From contig JALETQ010000005.1 in assembly GCA_022781445.1 (NCBI GenBank), positions 40,300 through 104,299 of the forward strand: a stretch of 64,000 bases of DNA. The letters run 5' to 3'. The notes under the pieces were generated by a model that was not told the DNA's origin, did not search any database, and saw nothing but the letters and a program-made list of their open reading frames with translations. The DNA is from Prevotella sp. (GTDB lineage Bacteria; Bacteroidota; Bacteroidia; Bacteroidales; Bacteroidaceae). Shown here in pieces: positions 18,717 to 28,718 of the stretch. Position 1 is the first letter of the stretch, and every line of letters begins with the position of its first letter. A program made the position numbers and the translations under genes.

Positions 18717-18740
18717 TTTGAGATAAATTGCTTACCTTTG
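18717..18740 (+). promoter_or_regulatory. Promoter for tmRNA
   Basis: TACCTTTG at 18733-18740 is a perfect -7 box. TTTG at 18717 is slightly closer than usual. The mature tmRNA starts 14 bases downstream. Confidence 0.65.
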
Positions 18741-18753
18741 CAGAAGTTTTTAT

Positions 18754-19149
18754 GGGCCTATCTGGTTTTGACAGTAAGACGAGATGGTACGTAAGCATGC
18801 GGAGTCTCGGTAGCTCGCTCCTAAAACTGAGTTGTCAAACAATTAATTGGCGAAAAATCTTACGCTCTCGCTGCTTAATCGAAGTACAGTAGATTGGCTT
18901 TATCGTGTTACCAGGTAACATGACGAGACATCACTCCGAAGGTGTTGTTCCGAATCTGAGGGAATAGTGGTGCAGTAAATCGGAAATAGTTTGTGCTTGC
19001 CTCGCGGTGCAAATGAAAACTTAGAGGATAAGGCTTCAGTTTAGTGGTCCGGGGCTTGTTGAAGCACGAAAATCAAAGGCCGGAATAAGCATGTAGAAAG
19101 CGTATGGTTTCCTTGCTGGACATCGGTTCGACTCCGATTAGGTCCACCA
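18754..19149 (+). ncRNA. ssrA: Transfer-messenger RNA (tmRNA), one-piece
   Basis: The ends pair as GGGCCTA with TAGGTCC, and CCA is encoded. The tRNA-like T arm GGTTCGACTCC lies near the 3' end. The tag frame starts with the resume codon GGC at 18849 and reads GEKSYALAA followed by TAA (18876-18878), close to known Bacteroidales tags. It rescues stalled ribosomes with SmpB and marks the peptides for proteolysis. Confidence 0.97.
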
Positions 19150-19156
19150 TCATCGA

Positions 19157-19194
19157 GAAAACACCGGTATAGAGACATACCGGTGTTTTCTTTT
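19157..19194 (+). terminator. Intrinsic terminator after tmRNA
   Basis: GAAAACACCGGTAT pairs perfectly with ATACCGGTGTTTTC around AGAGAC, followed by TTTT. Confidence 0.92.
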
Positions 19195-19242
19195 GCGTTA
19201 TTCTCATATCTATTTCCCGACATGCCTCCGTCCCAAGGCATG

Positions 19243-19284
19243 CGAAAAAGGGGCTGACCGCCACAATCGACGATACAGCCCCTT
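19243..19284 (-). terminator. Intrinsic terminator for the TonB receptor gene
   Basis: On the minus strand AAGGGGCTG pairs with CAGCCCCTT and continues into a TTT run. It begins 42 bases after the receptor stop codon, converging on the tmRNA terminator. Confidence 0.75.
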
Positions 19285-19325
19285 GAACCCAAATCCTTTG
19301 AAGGTTTCTATCGAAAAAACGCAGA

Positions 19326-21722
19326 CTAAAGTTTGACGCTCACACCGGCATACCATGATGCGCCATAGACGGGTGCATACATGAAGGCGGCATCGTCGGT
19401 GTGCTTCTCATCCTGAATGTAGCTGAAGATGTTCCGTCCACCGGCATAAACGGTGAAGTTCTTGCCGAGATCTTTGGCCACCTTGCAGTTGAAGAGCATG
19501 AAGGCATCGGTTTTCTTGATTTTCGACTTGTCGGCCTCCGATGCGATATAGTCTATATACATCGGGCCTTGCAGCGAACCCATGAGCGAGAAAGTCCATG
19601 TGCCGGGTGTATAGTCGAGGGTGAAATCGCCTGTCACGGCCGGGAAGCGCGAGATGTACTTGCTGTCTTTGGCAAAGGCCGTTTCTTTCCAGTCGCCACG
19701 TTCGTGGTTGTATTTGCCGAGGTTCCAAGTGGCATTGACGCCGGTTTTGAGATCCTTGCCGAGGTTGAGTTTCACACCCATTTCGACGCCCTGCACATAA
19801 GCGTCGCCCACATTCTCCCATTGGTAGGTATAACCCAGCCGTTTCACGTTGTCGTCGGCAGGCACAAATTCGATCTTGTCGCGCAGGTTGGTTCTGAAGA
19901 GATTGGCACTCAGCTGGTAGTTCTTGCCATAATAGTCGGCGGAGAGGTTCATGCTGAACGAACTCTCGCCTTTGAGCGAGGACGATTTCCACACGCGGGG
20001 CGAGCCGCTGCAAAGGTGGAGGTCTTCCGAGAAGCCGTAGGGCGCACGGTAGCCCGTACCGACATTGGCACGCAGAACCAATGCCGACGACACTTCATAT
20101 TTCACGGCAAGACGGGGATTGACGGTCGTCTTGTCGAAGTCGGTTTCGGGGAATGCGCTGTCGAAGACGGTTCTGTCGGCTTCATACTTCTCTCCCGAAT
20201 TGTGCATATCGACGCGAATACCGGGAACGACCGAGAGGTTGCGCGTCACGTTCCATTCGTCCTGGAGGAAGAAGCCGAATTCCTCGGCGTGCTTCTTGCC
20301 GATGGAGTTGTAGGCGGTGCCATAATAGTGGCTGGCAGAGTCGTCGACGCTATACATGCCGGTTTCCTTCAGCTTGGTGAAATATGCCTGGAAGCCTGCG
20401 AGCAGACGGTGTCTGCCCATCGTCACGGCATAGGACGCCGAACCGGTGAAGGTGTTTTCCTTGGCAAGGTAGGGGCGCATGAGTTCCACATCGGGTTTCT
20501 CGCCGTTGTGCGACCCCATGTATCCGTTGAGGAAGGTGTCGTTGGTGGCATTGCGGCGATGGAAGACATAGGCAAGCGACAAAGATAGTTCAGAGAAATT
20601 GCCAATGGGCAACGTATAGTTGAGGTTGGTCGAAAGACGGTTCGTCTTGATGTCTTCCGTACCGGCAGAGAAGGGATTGCGGAAGAGATCCGAGGCAATC
20701 TGTCCGCCGTTACGCTGCTCGTCGGTAGCCTTGCCGCGGATGATGAGCTTGTCGCCATCGGCAAAGGGAGAGAATACGTAAACGCCAAAGCCGAGATTGG
20801 TGAGCTTTGACTCCACGCGGTCGGAAATGCCGTCCTTGTGCTTCACCTCCTTGCGGGTCATGCCGTCTTGCGTTTCGTCAATGGCGTCTTCTTCCACACG
20901 TTGGGCGAAGATGTTGAGGCCGATGTTCTTGCGACGCATCGAACCCGAAGCGTTGAAGCTCTTGTAACCATAGTTGCCGAACTGCAGATCGGCTGTCAGC
21001 GAAGGCTCGAAAGTGGGTTCCTTGGTGATGATGTTGATGGCGCCGGCCACCGCGCTGCTGCCGTAGAGTGCCGAGCCTGCACCTTTGACGATCTCGAGCC
21101 GATCGACATCGGTCGTCCCCATCTGCTGCAATCCGTACACGCCGGCCAGTCCGGAATAGACAGGCTCCCCGTCGACGAGTACCTGTGTATGTTCGGCACC
21201 GAGCCCCTGCATGCGCACCATCGTGAAGTTGCATGCCTGGCACTGTTGCTCCACGCGCACGCCGGGGACACCTTCGAGTGCCTCGAACAGGTTTTGCGCA
21301 TTCTTGTTGAGCATGGACTGCGAGGTCAGCACCTCTGTCCGGATGGGCACATCTTTCACGAAGTGATTCGTCCGGGTGCCCGTCACGACGACCTGTTCCA
21401 GCTCCAGCGGGTCTTCCTCAAGCACGAAATAGACTTCAGCTCCCTTGCCGCGAGACATCGTCACCTCGATTTCCTGACTCTTATAGCCTACCAGACTTGC
21501 CACGATGGTTTGCCTGCCCAGAGGCAGATGCACCAGCTTGAAATGTCCGGTCACGTCACAGACGGTACGCAGGTTGGTTCCTTTCACTTGGATGGTGGCG
21601 CCGGGAAGGTGGGCACCCGAAACTTTTTCCTTGACATCACCGAACAACATGGCATCGGTTTCCTGTGCATGAAGAAGGGTGATGCACATCGACAAGAAAA
21701 TGAATGTAAATATTTTTCTCAT
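19326..21722 (-). CDS. TonB-dependent outer membrane receptor with N-terminal carboxypeptidase-regulatory-like domain
   Basis: This 798-residue protein has a signal peptide (MRKIFTFIFLSMCITLLHAQ). A carboxypeptidase D-like beta-sandwich covers about residues 25-110 (LPGATIQVKGT, VASLVGYKSQEI). The plug domain begins at VVVTGTR (TonB-box region) and includes VDGEPVYSGLAGVYGLQQ and GSALYGSSAVAGAINIITK. A 22-strand barrel ends at YAGVSVKL. It lacks an adjacent SusD, so it is a metal, siderophore, heme or cofactor type rather than a glycan receptor. The plug carries QQCQACNF, a CxxC pair. It has its own promoter and terminator, and the substrate cannot be named. Confidence 0.9.
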   Translation of the reverse strand: MRKIFTFIFLSMCITLLHAQETDAMLFGDVKEKVSGAHLPGATIQVKGTNLRTVCDVTGHFKLVHLPLGRQTIVASLVGYKSQEIEVTMSRGKGAEVYFVLEEDPLELEQVVVTGTRTNHFVKDVPIRTEVLTSQSMLNKNAQNLFEALEGVPGVRVEQQCQACNFTMVRMQGLGAEHTQVLVDGEPVYSGLAGVYGLQQMGTTDVDRLEIVKGAGSALYGSSAVAGAINIITKEPTFEPSLTADLQFGNYGYKSFNASGSMRRKNIGLNIFAQRVEEDAIDETQDGMTRKEVKHKDGISDRVESKLTNLGFGVYVFSPFADGDKLIIRGKATDEQRNGGQIASDLFRNPFSAGTEDIKTNRLSTNLNYTLPIGNFSELSLSLAYVFHRRNATNDTFLNGYMGSHNGEKPDVELMRPYLAKENTFTGSASYAVTMGRHRLLAGFQAYFTKLKETGMYSVDDSASHYYGTAYNSIGKKHAEEFGFFLQDEWNVTRNLSVVPGIRVDMHNSGEKYEADRTVFDSAFPETDFDKTTVNPRLAVKYEVSSALVLRANVGTGYRAPYGFSEDLHLCSGSPRVWKSSSLKGESSFSMNLSADYYGKNYQLSANLFRTNLRDKIEFVPADDNVKRLGYTYQWENVGDAYVQGVEMGVKLNLGKDLKTGVNATWNLGKYNHERGDWKETAFAKDSKYISRFPAVTGDFTLDYTPGTWTFSLMGSLQGPMYIDYIASEADKSKIKKTDAFMLFNCKVAKDLGKNFTVYAGGRNIFSYIQDEKHTDDAAFMYAPVYGASWYAGVSVKL

Positions 21723-21744
21723 ATACTGTTTTGTTTTATGCGTG

Positions 21745-21775
21745 CAAAAGTAGACAGAAAACGGAGGGTGGGCAA
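21745..21775 (-). promoter_or_regulatory. Promoter for the TonB receptor gene
   Basis: On the minus strand TACTTTTG (21752-21745) matches TAnnTTTG, and TTG (21775-21773) lies 20 bases upstream. The leader is about 20 bases. No Fur-like palindrome stood out. Confidence 0.7.
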
Positions 21776-21942
21776 TACTCACATTTAGGTAAAATAACTC
21801 ACCGCCTTTGCCCGACGCATCCCCACAGGCACGGCGTCGCCTTGCACCGGCCGGCCGTCAGGCGGAGTTCACCCGAAGTCCCGTCATGATGACCTCGCCA
21901 CGTTTCTGCCCGATATATCGTGACCTTTCATCATACCATCAT

Positions 21943-22025
21943 TATAGTATGGGTTGACACTATTGCTATAGTATGGATCAACACTATTGCTATAGTGTGG
22001 ACAAATACTATTATATAGTGTGGAT
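21943..22025. repeat. Tandem array, 24-bp period, about 3.5 units
   Basis: Units start at 21943, 21967, 21991 and (one base short) 22014. Each opens with TATAGTATGG or TATAGTGTGG, followed by a 13-14-base more variable part (GTTGACACTATTGC, ATCAACACTATTGC, ACAAATACTATTA). CACTATTGCTATAGTGTG gives each junction partial dyad symmetry. It lies between the end of the nuo operon and the TonB receptor promoter. Confidence 0.85.
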
Positions 22026-22363
22026 CGGCCGGGGATCGGACAGGATGTGGCACGGCGAACAAGCAGGCTTTCGGGCGGCAACAGGCACAGGGGACGGGAA
22101 AGGCCGCAACGGAAAGAGGGAAGAAAGCACTGCCGGACGTGCAGAAGGAAGGAAACAAGCCCCGGTCGGCCATGAGGATGGGGGCAGGAGCGGCGTGGAT
22201 GCCGTAAAGAAAAGACATCACCTTGACCAGACCGCGGAATGTGGTGATGGAAAAGGTGATGTCAGGAACCCCGTCGTGCGAGGCCGCCCCCTATAACCGA
22301 TGCCGCAAGAGGCTGTCGGCAAGGAGGTATCGCAAGCCGGCCGTCAGAAGCCGGGCAGAATCA
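22026..22363. other. GC-rich intergenic stretch without recognised features
   Basis: Between the 24-bp array and the end of nuoN I see no credible gene. No clear T-tailed terminator for the minus-strand nuo operon was found either. Confidence 0.5.
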
Positions 22364-23794
22364 TCAGAGCGGGGCAGCGTAAATCCACTGATAGATACAG
22401 CTGCATACACCGAAGGCCAGTACGCCGAGGGTACAGACGGCAAGTGCCAGACGGGTATTGCAGTCGCTCCTGAAAGCGGGAAGCGGTGCCTCGGCATCCT
22501 TGATATACATGGCTTTCACGATGAGCAGGTAGTAATACAGGCTGATCACGGTATTGATCAATGCCACGAAGACAACGGCATACGCCACCTTCGACATACT
22601 CTCGGCCGCCGCCATGAACACGAAGAACTTGCTGAACATACCGGCAAACGGGGGAATGCCGGCAAGACTGAACAATGCCAGCGTCATCAGGAATGCCAGC
22701 TTCGGATTGGTACGGTAGAAACCGTTATACGAATCCATATCGGTCAAGCCATGGTTGTTCTGCTCTACGACATTGATGATGGCAAACACGGAAAGGTTGG
22801 CCGCCACATATACCAAGACGTAGAACGACAACGCCGTAACGGAAGCCTGGCTGTCGCCCGCCACGGCCAGCATGATATAACCGGCCTGCGAGATGGAGCT
22901 GAACGCCATGAACCGTTTCAGTTCGCGCTGACGCATGGCGAAGAGGTTACCGACGGTGATGGAAAGAACGATGACGATGTAGAGCAACAGATGCCACTCT
23001 TCAACCATCGCCCCGAAGACCTTCATCAGGATGGCCATCAGCGTGAAGGCGGCGGCTCCCTTGGAAACCACACTCAGATAACCGGTCACCACGGTCGGCG
23101 CACCCTGATAGGTGTCGGCAGTCCAGAAGTGGAACGGAACCAGCGATATCTTGAATGCCAGCCCGCTGAAGAAGAACACCAGTCCGAGAATGCTCAACGC
23201 AGACACCGACAAGGCACCGGCCACATCAGCGAAATAGAGCGTTCCGGTGGCTCCGTACAGATAAGACACGCCGAAAAGCATCACGCCACTCGAGAAGGTG
23301 GCGGTGAGGATATACTTGGCTGCAGCCTCGGCGGAATTGTTGCGGTACTTGTCGAGCGCAACCAGACATGCCATCGGGACGGAAGCCATTTCCAGGCCGA
23401 GGAAGAACAGGAGGAAATGTCCGGAAGACATCATCACGAACATACCCAGCAGGGTGGAAACGACCAGCATATAGAACTCACCCTCACGGGCGCGGCCTTC
23501 TTCACGGCCGATCCACTGACGGGCCATGATCACCACGAGCAACGTTCCGCCCGAAAGGATGGCTTTCATGACGTTCACGGCAGGCGACGTGACATACATG
23601 CCGCCAAACAATGAAACGCTCTCGAGAGGCATCAGGCACACAACCAATTCACCAAGCAGCAACAGACCGGCCAAAGGATTGAACCATTTGCGGACGTCCT
23701 TGCCCGACGAAGCAAAGTCTGCGATGAAAACAATGACCAGAATGGCAGTCAGGACTGCCTCCGGAATCATATCGAAAAATTGACTATAATTCAT
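22364..23794 (-). CDS. nuoN: NADH-quinone oxidoreductase subunit N
   Basis: This 476-residue antiporter-like membrane subunit of complex I is built from about 14 hydrophobic helices, including the family segments [33 protein letters not shown] and [15 protein letters not shown]. Together with NuoL and NuoM it forms the proton-pumping arm. It is the last gene of the nuo operon, 13 bases after nuoM. The conserved lysines of the channel (in [10 protein letters not shown] and KRFMAFSS) are present. Confidence 0.95.
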   Translation of the reverse strand: MNYSQFFDMIPEAVLTAILVIVFIADFASSGKDVRKWFNPLAGLLLLGELVVCLMPLESVSLFGGMYVTSPAVNVMKAILSGGTLLVVIMARQWIGREEGRAREGEFYMLVVSTLLGMFVMMSSGHFLLFFLGLEMASVPMACLVALDKYRNNSAEAAAKYILTATFSSGVMLFGVSYLYGATGTLYFADVAGALSVSALSILGLVFFFSGLAFKISLVPFHFWTADTYQGAPTVVTGYLSVVSKGAAAFTLMAILMKVFGAMVEEWHLLLYIVIVLSITVGNLFAMRQRELKRFMAFSSISQAGYIMLAVAGDSQASVTALSFYVLVYVAANLSVFAIINVVEQNNHGLTDMDSYNGFYRTNPKLAFLMTLALFSLAGIPPFAGMFSKFFVFMAAAESMSKVAYAVVFVALINTVISLYYYLLIVKAMYIKDAEAPLPAFRSDCNTRLALAVCTLGVLAFGVCSCIYQWIYAAPL

Positions 23795-23807
23795 TGCATC
23801 TGATATT

Positions 23808-25298
23808 TTAGGGTTGTATTACACTAAGAATGGGACCAACGGCATCGTTGATCAGTTCGCTTGCCCAAAGCGGAGCGATACCGAGACCGGCGACACAGAA
23901 GATGAGGCAGGCCACCGAGAAACGCTCGTCCCAGGTGGCATCGGTCAATTCTTCAAAATGAGGATTGGCAACCTTCTGGAAGAGTATCTTGCCGACAACG
24001 CGCAGAATGTAAACTGCCGTGATGACAATGGCAGTACAAGCGATGATGGTTGCCGAACGGCGGAAGACGTCTTCATTGGCAAACGAGCCCACGAAGATGG
24101 TCATCTCCGCCACAAAGCCCGAGAAACCGGGAAGACCGAGGTTGGCCAAACCGGCAATGACGTATCCCACCGAAAGGAAAGGCATGATCTTCATCAAGCC
24201 ACCCAGCTGGCGAATGTCGCGGGTGTGGGTACGACCGTAGATCATACCGATGAGCGCAAAGAACAAGGCCGTCATCAATCCGTGCGACAGCATCTGCAGC
24301 ACCGCACCGGTGCAGGAGGTCTTGGTCATCATCAGCAAGGCAAACAACACCAGACCGCAGTGAGACACCGACGAGTAGGCGTTGATGTACTTCAAGTCGG
24401 TTTGTACACAAGCCGAGAATGCACCGTAGACAACCGAGATCGTGGTGAGAATGATGAATATCCAAGACAGCTCTTGGGCAGCTTCAGGCAGGAGATACAT
24501 GGCGATGCGGAAGCAGCCGTATCCGCCGAGCTTCATCAACACACCGGCATGCAGCATCGAAACGGCTGTCGGGGCAGAGGCGTGGCCGTCGGGCGACCAT
24601 GTGTGGAACGGGAAGAGAGCGCCCAACACGCCGAAACCGATGAACACAAAGGGGAAGAAAATCTTCTGGACCGAAGGGGCGATGTTGTGCAACCGGGCAA
24701 TTTCCAAGACATTCATCGTCTGCGCACCACTGAAATAATAGATACCCAGGATGCCGAGAATCAGAAGGGCGGAACCACCCATCAGCATCAGCGTAAGTTT
24801 CATGGCGGCATATTCCTTGTTGCCGCTACCCCAAACACCAATCAACAGGTACATGGGGATGAGTGCCACCTCATAGAACATGAACATGGTGAACATGTCG
24901 GTGCAGATGAAGAATCCGTAAACACCCGACGAGAGGAGCGTGAACCACAAGAAATATTCCTTGGTGAGGGGCTTCAGCTGCCAAGAGGCAAACGTACCGG
25001 TGAACACGATGATGCTCGAAAGCAGCAACATGGCAACCGAAATGCCATCAACACCCACGGAATAGGCAATGTGAAGCGGAGCAAACCACATGTGACTGGC
25101 GGTGTAGAGCATGGGATAGCTCTCAGCCGGCATCGTATGGCGCAATTGTATGAAATCTATCGTCAGATAGACGGATAGTGCCAACAACAAGGTTGACCCT
25201 ACAACCATCACCCCACGCACTTGATTCAGATTACTTGCCAACCATAGGCCAAGCAGCATCAAGACGGGAATAATCACAAATAATGTCAATATACTCAT
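23808..25298 (-). CDS. nuoM: NADH-quinone oxidoreductase subunit M
   Basis: This 496-residue antiporter-like subunit has the family signatures [17 protein letters not shown] (glutamate in helix 5), [34 protein letters not shown] and [12 protein letters not shown]. It pumps protons as part of the membrane arm. It lies between nuoL (29 bases upstream) and nuoN. Confidence 0.96.
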   Translation of the reverse strand: MSILTLFVIIPVLMLLGLWLASNLNQVRGVMVVGSTLLLALSVYLTIDFIQLRHTMPAESYPMLYTASHMWFAPLHIAYSVGVDGISVAMLLLSSIIVFTGTFASWQLKPLTKEYFLWFTLLSSGVYGFFICTDMFTMFMFYEVALIPMYLLIGVWGSGNKEYAAMKLTLMLMGGSALLILGILGIYYFSGAQTMNVLEIARLHNIAPSVQKIFFPFVFIGFGVLGALFPFHTWSPDGHASAPTAVSMLHAGVLMKLGGYGCFRIAMYLLPEAAQELSWIFIILTTISVVYGAFSACVQTDLKYINAYSSVSHCGLVLFALLMMTKTSCTGAVLQMLSHGLMTALFFALIGMIYGRTHTRDIRQLGGLMKIMPFLSVGYVIAGLANLGLPGFSGFVAEMTIFVGSFANEDVFRRSATIIACTAIVITAVYILRVVGKILFQKVANPHFEELTDATWDERFSVACLIFCVAGLGIAPLWASELINDAVGPILSVIQP

Positions 25299-25327
25299 TT
25301 CTAATCTACTTTATCATGAAACTTAAA

Positions 25328-27292
25328 TTATACTGCAAGCGCAAGGAGTACAAGCACCAAGGCAATGGCACCGGTCATGAACCAAATGGCATAGTGACGC
25401 ACGTCACCGCTCTGCCATCCGCGGATGCTCTCACCCGACTCATTGGCTCCCCATGCCATGAAATCGAAGGTGCCGTCGATGACATGACGGTCAAACCAAG
25501 CTATCGGACGACTGATACATCTGAAGATGATGCGGTGAGTGACATACTGCCATACGTTGTCGAGATAGAAACGATAGTATGCGGCCTTGTGAAGTGTGGG
25601 GAAAGTCTTTGCCAACTTATCGGCAACGGGAGTTTCCTTGCGGGCATACATGAAAGTGGCAACGGCTATGCCGAAGAGAGCCAATATGGTGCTGGAAATG
25701 GCAACGGGCCAGTCGACATGAGTGGCAAAACCAATACCGTTTGCAGAGATGAACTCTCCGAAAGGAATCCAACCCGACAGAATCGTGATGATGGACAGCA
25801 CTATCAGAGGAATGGTCATGGCCAAAGGAGCTTCGTGAGGTTTCTTGGCACCGTTGTCCTTATTCTCTTCATAATAGCTCTTGCCCCAGAAAATGACATA
25901 ATAAAGACGGAACATATAGAATGCCGTAAGAGTGGCAATACCGCTCATGACAACACCCATCACAGGAGAGAAACGATAGCAAGCCACCAAGATTTCGTCT
26001 TTCGAGAAGAAACCGCTCAAGGGGAAGATACCGGCAATCGCCAGACAGGAGATCAAGAATGTGACATGAGTGGTGGGCATATATTTGCGAAGACCGCCCA
26101 TAAACGCCTTTTCATTGGAATGAACGGCGTGGATGATACAACCTGCACCCAAGAACAGACAGGCTTTGAACATGGCGTGCGTGAACAGATGGAACATACC
26201 TGCCATATATCCCAAGCCGTTACCGTGGGCATATTCTTCGGTCATCGCAACGGTACCGGTAGCTTCATCGGGCATACATACGCCCAATGCAACCAACATG
26301 AAACCTATTTGCGAAATGGTCGAGAAAGCCAGCACACGCTTGATGTCGCTTTGGCAGCAAGCCACCACGGCAGCATAGAGAGCGGTGAAAGCCGCAATAT
26401 AGGCTACCCAATGCAAGGCCTGGGGAGCAAACTCCACAAACATGGGGAACAGGCTTGCCACCAGATACACACCGGCAACAACCATCGTGGCAGCATGGAT
26501 GAGCGCACTGACAGGCGTCGGTCCCTCCATAGCGTCGGGCAACCAAATGTGCAAGGGGAACATGGCCGATTTGCCGGCACCACCGATGAACATGAAGAAC
26601 AACGCTGTGGGCATAATCATGGCCGAACCGCGCATCATGCTCATGTTTTCGGGTGTCATCTGACTGAGGTCGTAATTGAACGTTCCGACATAGAAACTAT
26701 ACAAAAGAATACCGATCAGGAAGAACAAGTCGGCAAAACGAGTAACGATGAATGCTTTCTTGGAAGCTGCCACTGCCGAAGCCGTAGTATAGTAGAAACC
26801 TATCAGCAAGTAAGAAGAAACACCCACCAGCTCCCAGAAGAGGTACATCTGGAAAATGTTTGTGGCAACGACCAATCCCAACATCGACATGGTAAACAGA
26901 CTCAAGAAGGCATAGTAGCGTTGGAAACCCTTCTCACCGTGCATATAGCCGAATGAATAGATGTGTACCATCAGGCTGACCGTCGAGATGACGATAAGCA
27001 TCATCGCAGAAATCGGGGTGATACGGAATCCCAGGTTGAAGGTAAGCAACTCAGAAAACTTAAGCCATGTCAAATTAAATGATGTCACGGTGGGGAACAA
27101 TCCATCTGCTCCACGCCCTTCGACAAGAAAGTAATGGATGGACGTGTAATAGCAAAGGATCGTCACAACGGCCAATGATGACGTACCCAAAAGCCCCGCC
27201 ATCTTATGCGACATCTTCATTCCTGCCAATCCCAATACCAAGAATGTCAGCGCAGGGAGGAGGAGTATGAGGAATACATAACTATAATCCAT
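25328..27292 (-). CDS. nuoL: NADH-quinone oxidoreductase subunit L
   Basis: At 654 residues this is the largest antiporter-like subunit, with the family segments FWELVGVSSYLLIGFYY, FPLHIWLPDAMEGPTPVSAL, KRVLAFSTISQIGFML and GIFPLSGFFSKDE. The C-terminal part forms the lateral helix that runs along the membrane arm. It starts 9 bases after nuoK ends. Confidence 0.96.
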   Translation of the reverse strand: MDYSYVFLILLLPALTFLVLGLAGMKMSHKMAGLLGTSSLAVVTILCYYTSIHYFLVEGRGADGLFPTVTSFNLTWLKFSELLTFNLGFRITPISAMMLIVISTVSLMVHIYSFGYMHGEKGFQRYYAFLSLFTMSMLGLVVATNIFQMYLFWELVGVSSYLLIGFYYTTASAVAASKKAFIVTRFADLFFLIGILLYSFYVGTFNYDLSQMTPENMSMMRGSAMIMPTALFFMFIGGAGKSAMFPLHIWLPDAMEGPTPVSALIHAATMVVAGVYLVASLFPMFVEFAPQALHWVAYIAAFTALYAAVVACCQSDIKRVLAFSTISQIGFMLVALGVCMPDEATGTVAMTEEYAHGNGLGYMAGMFHLFTHAMFKACLFLGAGCIIHAVHSNEKAFMGGLRKYMPTTHVTFLISCLAIAGIFPLSGFFSKDEILVACYRFSPVMGVVMSGIATLTAFYMFRLYYVIFWGKSYYEENKDNGAKKPHEAPLAMTIPLIVLSIITILSGWIPFGEFISANGIGFATHVDWPVAISSTILALFGIAVATFMYARKETPVADKLAKTFPTLHKAAYYRFYLDNVWQYVTHRIIFRCISRPIAWFDRHVIDGTFDFMAWGANESGESIRGWQSGDVRHYAIWFMTGAIALVLVLLALAV

Positions 27293-27301
27293 AATTCAAT
27301 G

Positions 27302-27610
27302 TTATAATTTCATGTTTTCAATACTATTCACCTGATCGCTGTGGAAGCGACGGTAAACATTTATAATAATGGCGATGGCAACAGCCGTTTCGGCCGCACT
27401 GACACCAATCGAGAACAGTGTGAAGAAGAATCCTTCCAGCTGATCGGGAAAGAGCATGCGGTTGAAAATGGCAAAGTTCATATCAACCGAGTTGAGAATC
27501 AACTCTACCGAGATAAGCATCGCTATCAAATCGCGGCGGGTAACAAAACCCCACACACCGATAAAGAACAAAAGTGCGCTAAGCACCAAATAAAAAACTA
27601 CAGGTACCAT
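27302..27610 (-). CDS. nuoK: NADH-quinone oxidoreductase subunit K
   Basis: This 102-residue subunit has three membrane helices. It carries the conserved glutamates in MLISVELILNSVDMNF and in SAAETAVAIAIIINVYR, which line the half-channel for protons. The length is typical. It follows nuoJ by a single base. Confidence 0.96.
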   Translation of the reverse strand: MVPVVFYLVLSALLFFIGVWGFVTRRDLIAMLISVELILNSVDMNFAIFNRMLFPDQLEGFFFTLFSIGVSAAETAVAIAIIINVYRRFHSDQVNSIENMKL

Positions 27611-27611
27611 T

Positions 27612-28160
27612 TTACTTATCCTTTCTTGATATTACAATTCCACCTATGATACACGCCAACAAGAAGATGGAGATAAATTCGAACGGAAGTACATATTGAT
27701 ACTTCTCCGACCCCATCATGGCTGTACCTATGACATCCATAGACACACCGTCACCGGGCAATTTGCCAATTACCTTATCGGCGGTGTCGTCGGCAGACAA
27801 GCACAATTCAAAAAACTTGTTCTTGAAAAGCACGGCAACAGTCGTCACAAAACCGACCAATCCGAGCATGGTTCCAACAAAGACGCGACTCCACTTTTGC
27901 TTCTCGACCAAACCTTGCAGGGTCTTCTTCGATACAAGTTGTATGGCAAAAATATAAATCATCGTGATACCACCGGCATAGATGCTGATTTGTGCCGCTC
28001 CGAGATATGTGTAGTCCAAGAGGAAATAGATTCCGGCAACTCCGAAAAGTACGAAGAGCAGGAATGTGGCTGCGCGCATAATTCGCCTTGTCGTCACACA
28101 AAGAACGGCAGAGCCCAAGATGATGACGGCCAAAACACAAAATACTATCAAGTTAGCCAT
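27612..28160 (-). CDS. nuoJ: NADH-quinone oxidoreductase subunit J
   Basis: This 182-residue subunit has about five membrane helices and the family segment FLLDYTYLGAAQISIYAGGI, which forms the pi-bulge helix, followed by IYIFAIQLV. It joins the quinone-binding part to the antiporter-like subunits. It lies 5 bases after nuoI. Confidence 0.94.
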   Translation of the reverse strand: MANLIVFCVLAVIILGSAVLCVTTRRIMRAATFLLFVLFGVAGIYFLLDYTYLGAAQISIYAGGITMIYIFAIQLVSKKTLQGLVEKQKWSRVFVGTMLGLVGFVTTVAVLFKNKFFELCLSADDTADKVIGKLPGDGVSMDVIGTAMMGSEKYQYVLPFEFISIFLLACIIGGIVISRKDK

Positions 28161-28165
28161 ATAAT

Positions 28166-28699
28166 TTATTTTGTTTTGGTGTTAAACTTACCAATCTGAA
28201 GTTCAGCTCCACCCTCGATCAAGTTGGGCAACGAACCTCCTTCATACTTTTCTTTATCAAGATGCAACACCAGTTTGTCGCGATCGAAAACAGCATTTTC
28301 GAAGTCGTTGGTGAACTCGATGGCATCAAAATTACAGGAGTTTGTACACAACTGGCAGAACATGCAATCACCGAGATTGTACTGATAGTCTACCAACTGG
28401 CGTTTTTTCTTCCCGGTTTCGGCATCTTCCACCATCGTCGTTACCAACTTGATGGTTTCGTTGGGACATGCCTTTTCACACATTGTACAGCCCACGCACT
28501 TGTGACTGCCGTCTTCATTACGTTTGAAGACCAGCCGGCCACGATGTCTTTTGGCAACATGCAATGTGGTTTTCCTGTTCTCGGGATACTGCTCCGTTGA
28601 CTTCGGCAACAAGTATTCCTTCAGAGTGACCCTCATCCCGGTAGTCAAAGACTTCACGGTGGAGAGGATTTCTCCAAAATATGTTTGTTTGTTTTCCAT
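28166..28699 (-). CDS. nuoI: NADH-quinone oxidoreductase subunit I (2x[4Fe-4S])
   Basis: This 177-residue ferredoxin-like subunit has two [4Fe-4S] motifs, CVGCTMCEKACP and CMFCQLCTNSC, which carry electrons (clusters N6a/N6b) to NuoB. The ATG at 28699 (MENKQTYF) is preferred over an in-frame TTG two codons upstream. With NuoEFG absent here, NuoI is a plausible docking surface for an alternative donor such as ferredoxin; that is inference. Confidence 0.95.
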   Translation of the reverse strand: MENKQTYFGEILSTVKSLTTGMRVTLKEYLLPKSTEQYPENRKTTLHVAKRHRGRLVFKRNEDGSHKCVGCTMCEKACPNETIKLVTTMVEDAETGKKKRQLVDYQYNLGDCMFCQLCTNSCNFDAIEFTNDFENAVFDRDKLVLHLDKEKYEGGSLPNLIEGGAELQIGKFNTKTK

Positions 28700-28718
28700 A
28701 TTCAAAATCAGTTATCAA

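Noticed and set aside
22223..26956. Very long open frames on the plus strand opposite nuoN, nuoM and nuoL (about 450-560 codons each)
   Set aside because: They mirror the codon bias of the real minus-strand genes. Their translations are rich in His, Gln, Arg and Gly, with no domain, signal or spacing logic.
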